DNA of 64,000 nucleotides. Source: Chengkuizengella sediminis (GTDB taxonomy: Bacteria > Bacillota > Bacilli > Paenibacillales > KCTC-33759). A program made the position numbers and the translations under genes. The stretch is from the NCBI RefSeq assembly GCF_010078385.1, contig NZ_SIJC01000002.1, forward strand, positions 310,001-374,000. The letters run 5' to 3'. Numbering within the stretch: the stretch's first letter is position 1; each line of letters starts with the position of its first letter. Of the stretch, positions 62,801 through 64,000 are shown piece by piece. Under the pieces are notes generated by a model, which saw only the letters and a list, made by a program, of their open reading frames with translations, had not been told where the DNA came from and searched no databases.

Positions 62801-63770
62801 ACAAATCATCCAGATCTTTTTAGATCATCCGAATCAATATATCTCAGGTGAAAAATTAAGTAAAGAATTAAATTGTAGTCGAACCGCGATTTGGAAACAT
62901 ATACAAGCTTTAAAGAAGAAAGGTTATGTATTTGAATCAACACCACGTTTAGGTTATCGAGTTTTAAAAACACCACCTGAACCCTTAGATCTGAGTCGGA
63001 TTATTTCAGGATTAGATACTCGATTTATGGGACTGAATGTAAAATATGTACAAGAGGTTGGTTCCACACAAACGTTGGCAGCTGAAATGGTGAAAAAGGG
63101 TGCAAACGAAGGTACGGTTATAATTGCAGAACAGCAGACTGAAGGACGAGGTAGATTAGGACGGAAATGGTTTTCTCCACCTGGTACAGGCTTATGGATG
63201 AGCATGATTTTAAAACCACATATTCCACTCCAATTTATTCATCAATTAACACTCTTAATTTCAGTTGCGGTTTGCCGTGTTATTAAAAAGTTGTTAGATG
63301 TTGAAGTGGGAATCAAATGGCCAAATGATTTATATATAAATGGGAAAAAAATGTGTGGTATTTTACTTGAATCTAGTGCTGAGGATGAACGTGTAAAACA
63401 TGTTATAGCTGGCATTGGAATTAGTGTGAACTTACAACAAGAAGACATTCCAGAAGAATTAAAAGATAAGATGACTTCTTTATGTATTGAGACAGGTATT
63501 GAATGTAATAGAGAAGAGTTGCTTATATCTTTATTTAATGAAATGGAAGAACTTTATTTGTTATATTTGAGTGAAGGTTTTGCCCCGATTCGTATTTTAT
63601 GGGAGGCTTTATCGATTTGTTTGCATTGTCCGATTCAAGTACAAACACATCAAGGTCTTGTAAAAGGGAAAGCACATGGAATGGACGAAATGGGCGCGTT
63701 AATGATTACAGACGATGAAGGAAAAGAACATAAAATATACTCTGGTGATGTCAGTTTAAGTTTGGTATAA
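62787..63770 (+). CDS. birA: Biotin-protein ligase and biotin repressor BirA
   Basis: A 327-residue bifunctional protein. A helix-turn-helix (about 15-45, SRTAIWKHIQALKKKGY) lies at the N-terminus. The ligase domain holds GRGRLGRKW (120-128) for biotinyl-AMP binding, GIKWPNDLYINGKK, and a C-terminal SH3-like part. It adds biotin to acetyl-CoA carboxylase and represses biotin genes. The start lies inside cca, with AGAGGA upstream. Confidence 0.94.
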   Translation: MNMNEQIIQIFLDHPNQYISGEKLSKELNCSRTAIWKHIQALKKKGYVFESTPRLGYRVLKTPPEPLDLSRIISGLDTRFMGLNVKYVQEVGSTQTLAAEMVKKGANEGTVIIAEQQTEGRGRLGRKWFSPPGTGLWMSMILKPHIPLQFIHQLTLLISVAVCRVIKKLLDVEVGIKWPNDLYINGKKMCGILLESSAEDERVKHVIAGIGISVNLQQEDIPEELKDKMTSLCIETGIECNREELLISLFNEMEELYLLYLSEGFAPIRILWEALSICLHCPIQVQTHQGLVKGKAHGMDEMGALMITDDEGKEHKIYSGDVSLSLV

Positions 63771-63850
63771 TTGAAATACAATGAGGCGATATCTGTTGAG
63801 AATTGCACTCCTTAGTATACTTACAATAACATAACTTTTGCAGTGTTGGA

Positions 63851-63884
63851 TTCTGCTCTGAGCCAAAGTTGGACCGAGACAGAA
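63851..63884 (+). ncRNA. Candidate pan RNA motif
   Basis: A single stem-loop: TTCTG pairs with CAGAA, CTC with GAG, and GCC with GG-A-C, which leaves two unpaired A residues on the 3' side (in GGACCGAG and GAGACAG). Two bulged A residues are the known hallmark of the pan motif found before pantothenate genes in Firmicutes. In B. subtilis panBCD follows birA, so panB would be expected just past this edge. Confidence 0.5.
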
Positions 63885-63959
63885 GGATCATCGCATAAAC
63901 AAATAGATTATACTTATACTTTTGAATGTAAAGTATTTGTTCTATTATATATGCTTATG

Positions 63960-63992
63960 AAAACCTTTTAGTCTTTGACTATAAGGTTTTTT
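63960..63992 (+). terminator. Terminator at the right edge
   Basis: AAAACCTT pairs with AAGGTTTT around a 15-base loop, followed by TT. It may end birA transcripts or act as the attenuator of the next leader. Confidence 0.65.
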
Positions 63993-64000
63993 ATATACTC

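Noticed and set aside
1-64000. tRNA, rRNA, prophage, toxin-antitoxin or defence system
   Set aside because: I looked for these and saw no cloverleaf, rRNA segment, integrase, phage or restriction gene. The CPBP protease at 4298 is related to Abi proteins in name, but its context does not suggest defence.

Overview
The window is AT-rich Gram-positive DNA from an endospore-forming member of the Bacillales, most likely a Paenibacillaceae-type organism. The gene order follows the Bacillus subtilis chromosome from resDE and serA through gdh-prsW-ypeB-ypfAB-cmk-rpsA-der-gpsA-spoIVA-hbs-mtrB-hepST-ndk-cheR-aro/trp-hisC-tyrA-qcrABC-ypjAB-dapB-mgsA-bshBA-cca-birA. Sporulation genes (spoIVA, ypeB, spoVIF-like, yphE/F-like), bacillithiol genes (bshA, bshB1) and a menaquinol bc complex support this. 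Early menaquinone steps are represented by futalosine-type genes (mqnA, a UbiX and a UbiA homologue), unlike B. subtilis.

Layout. 0-10 kb: end of a cytochrome c assembly gene, the ResDE two-component system, a gamma-glutamyltransferase, a CAAX-type membrane protease and a rhodanese (both minus strand), serA behind a serine T-box leader, a glutamine-rich low-complexity protein, a polysaccharide deacetylase lipoprotein and a YtxH-like protein. 10-27 kb: mecA, glutamate dehydrogenase, prsW, ypeB, a PilZ protein, cmk, plsC, an S1-domain protein, der, plsY, gpsA, a spore and ferredoxin cluster, then spoIVA behind a clear sigma-E promoter. 27-34 kb: HU, TRAP (mtrB), menaquinone/heptaprenyl genes, ndk, cheR.

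34-47 kb: the aromatic supra-operon aroC-aroB-aroH, a trp leader with a TRAP-type (U/G)AG array and an intrinsic terminator, trpEDCFBA, hisC and tyrA. An isolated promoter-to-terminator unit that looks like an unannotated small RNA gene follows. 47-64 kb: an ECF-type sigma/anti-sigma pair, a histidine phosphatase, an unrecognised protein, an IDEAL-domain protein, ypiF, qcrABC, ypjA/ypjB, yitT, mazG, a TPR protein, dapB, mgsA, bacillithiol genes, cca and birA. A candidate pan RNA motif follows birA at the right edge.

The coding content is mostly conserved core genome; the new material is between genes. It includes a dispersed hairpin or half-hairpin family with consensus ACCCCAAAAAGTGA placed a few bases after stop codons, two copies of a MITE-like element with 14-bp terminal inverted repeats about 2 kb apart, and two cases (ypeB, ypjB) where the ribosome binding site lies in the 3' arm of a terminator-like hairpin. 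The candidate small RNA at 46.7 kb and the TRAP-controlled trp leader are also notable. I see no rRNA, tRNA, CRISPR array, prophage or complete insertion sequence.
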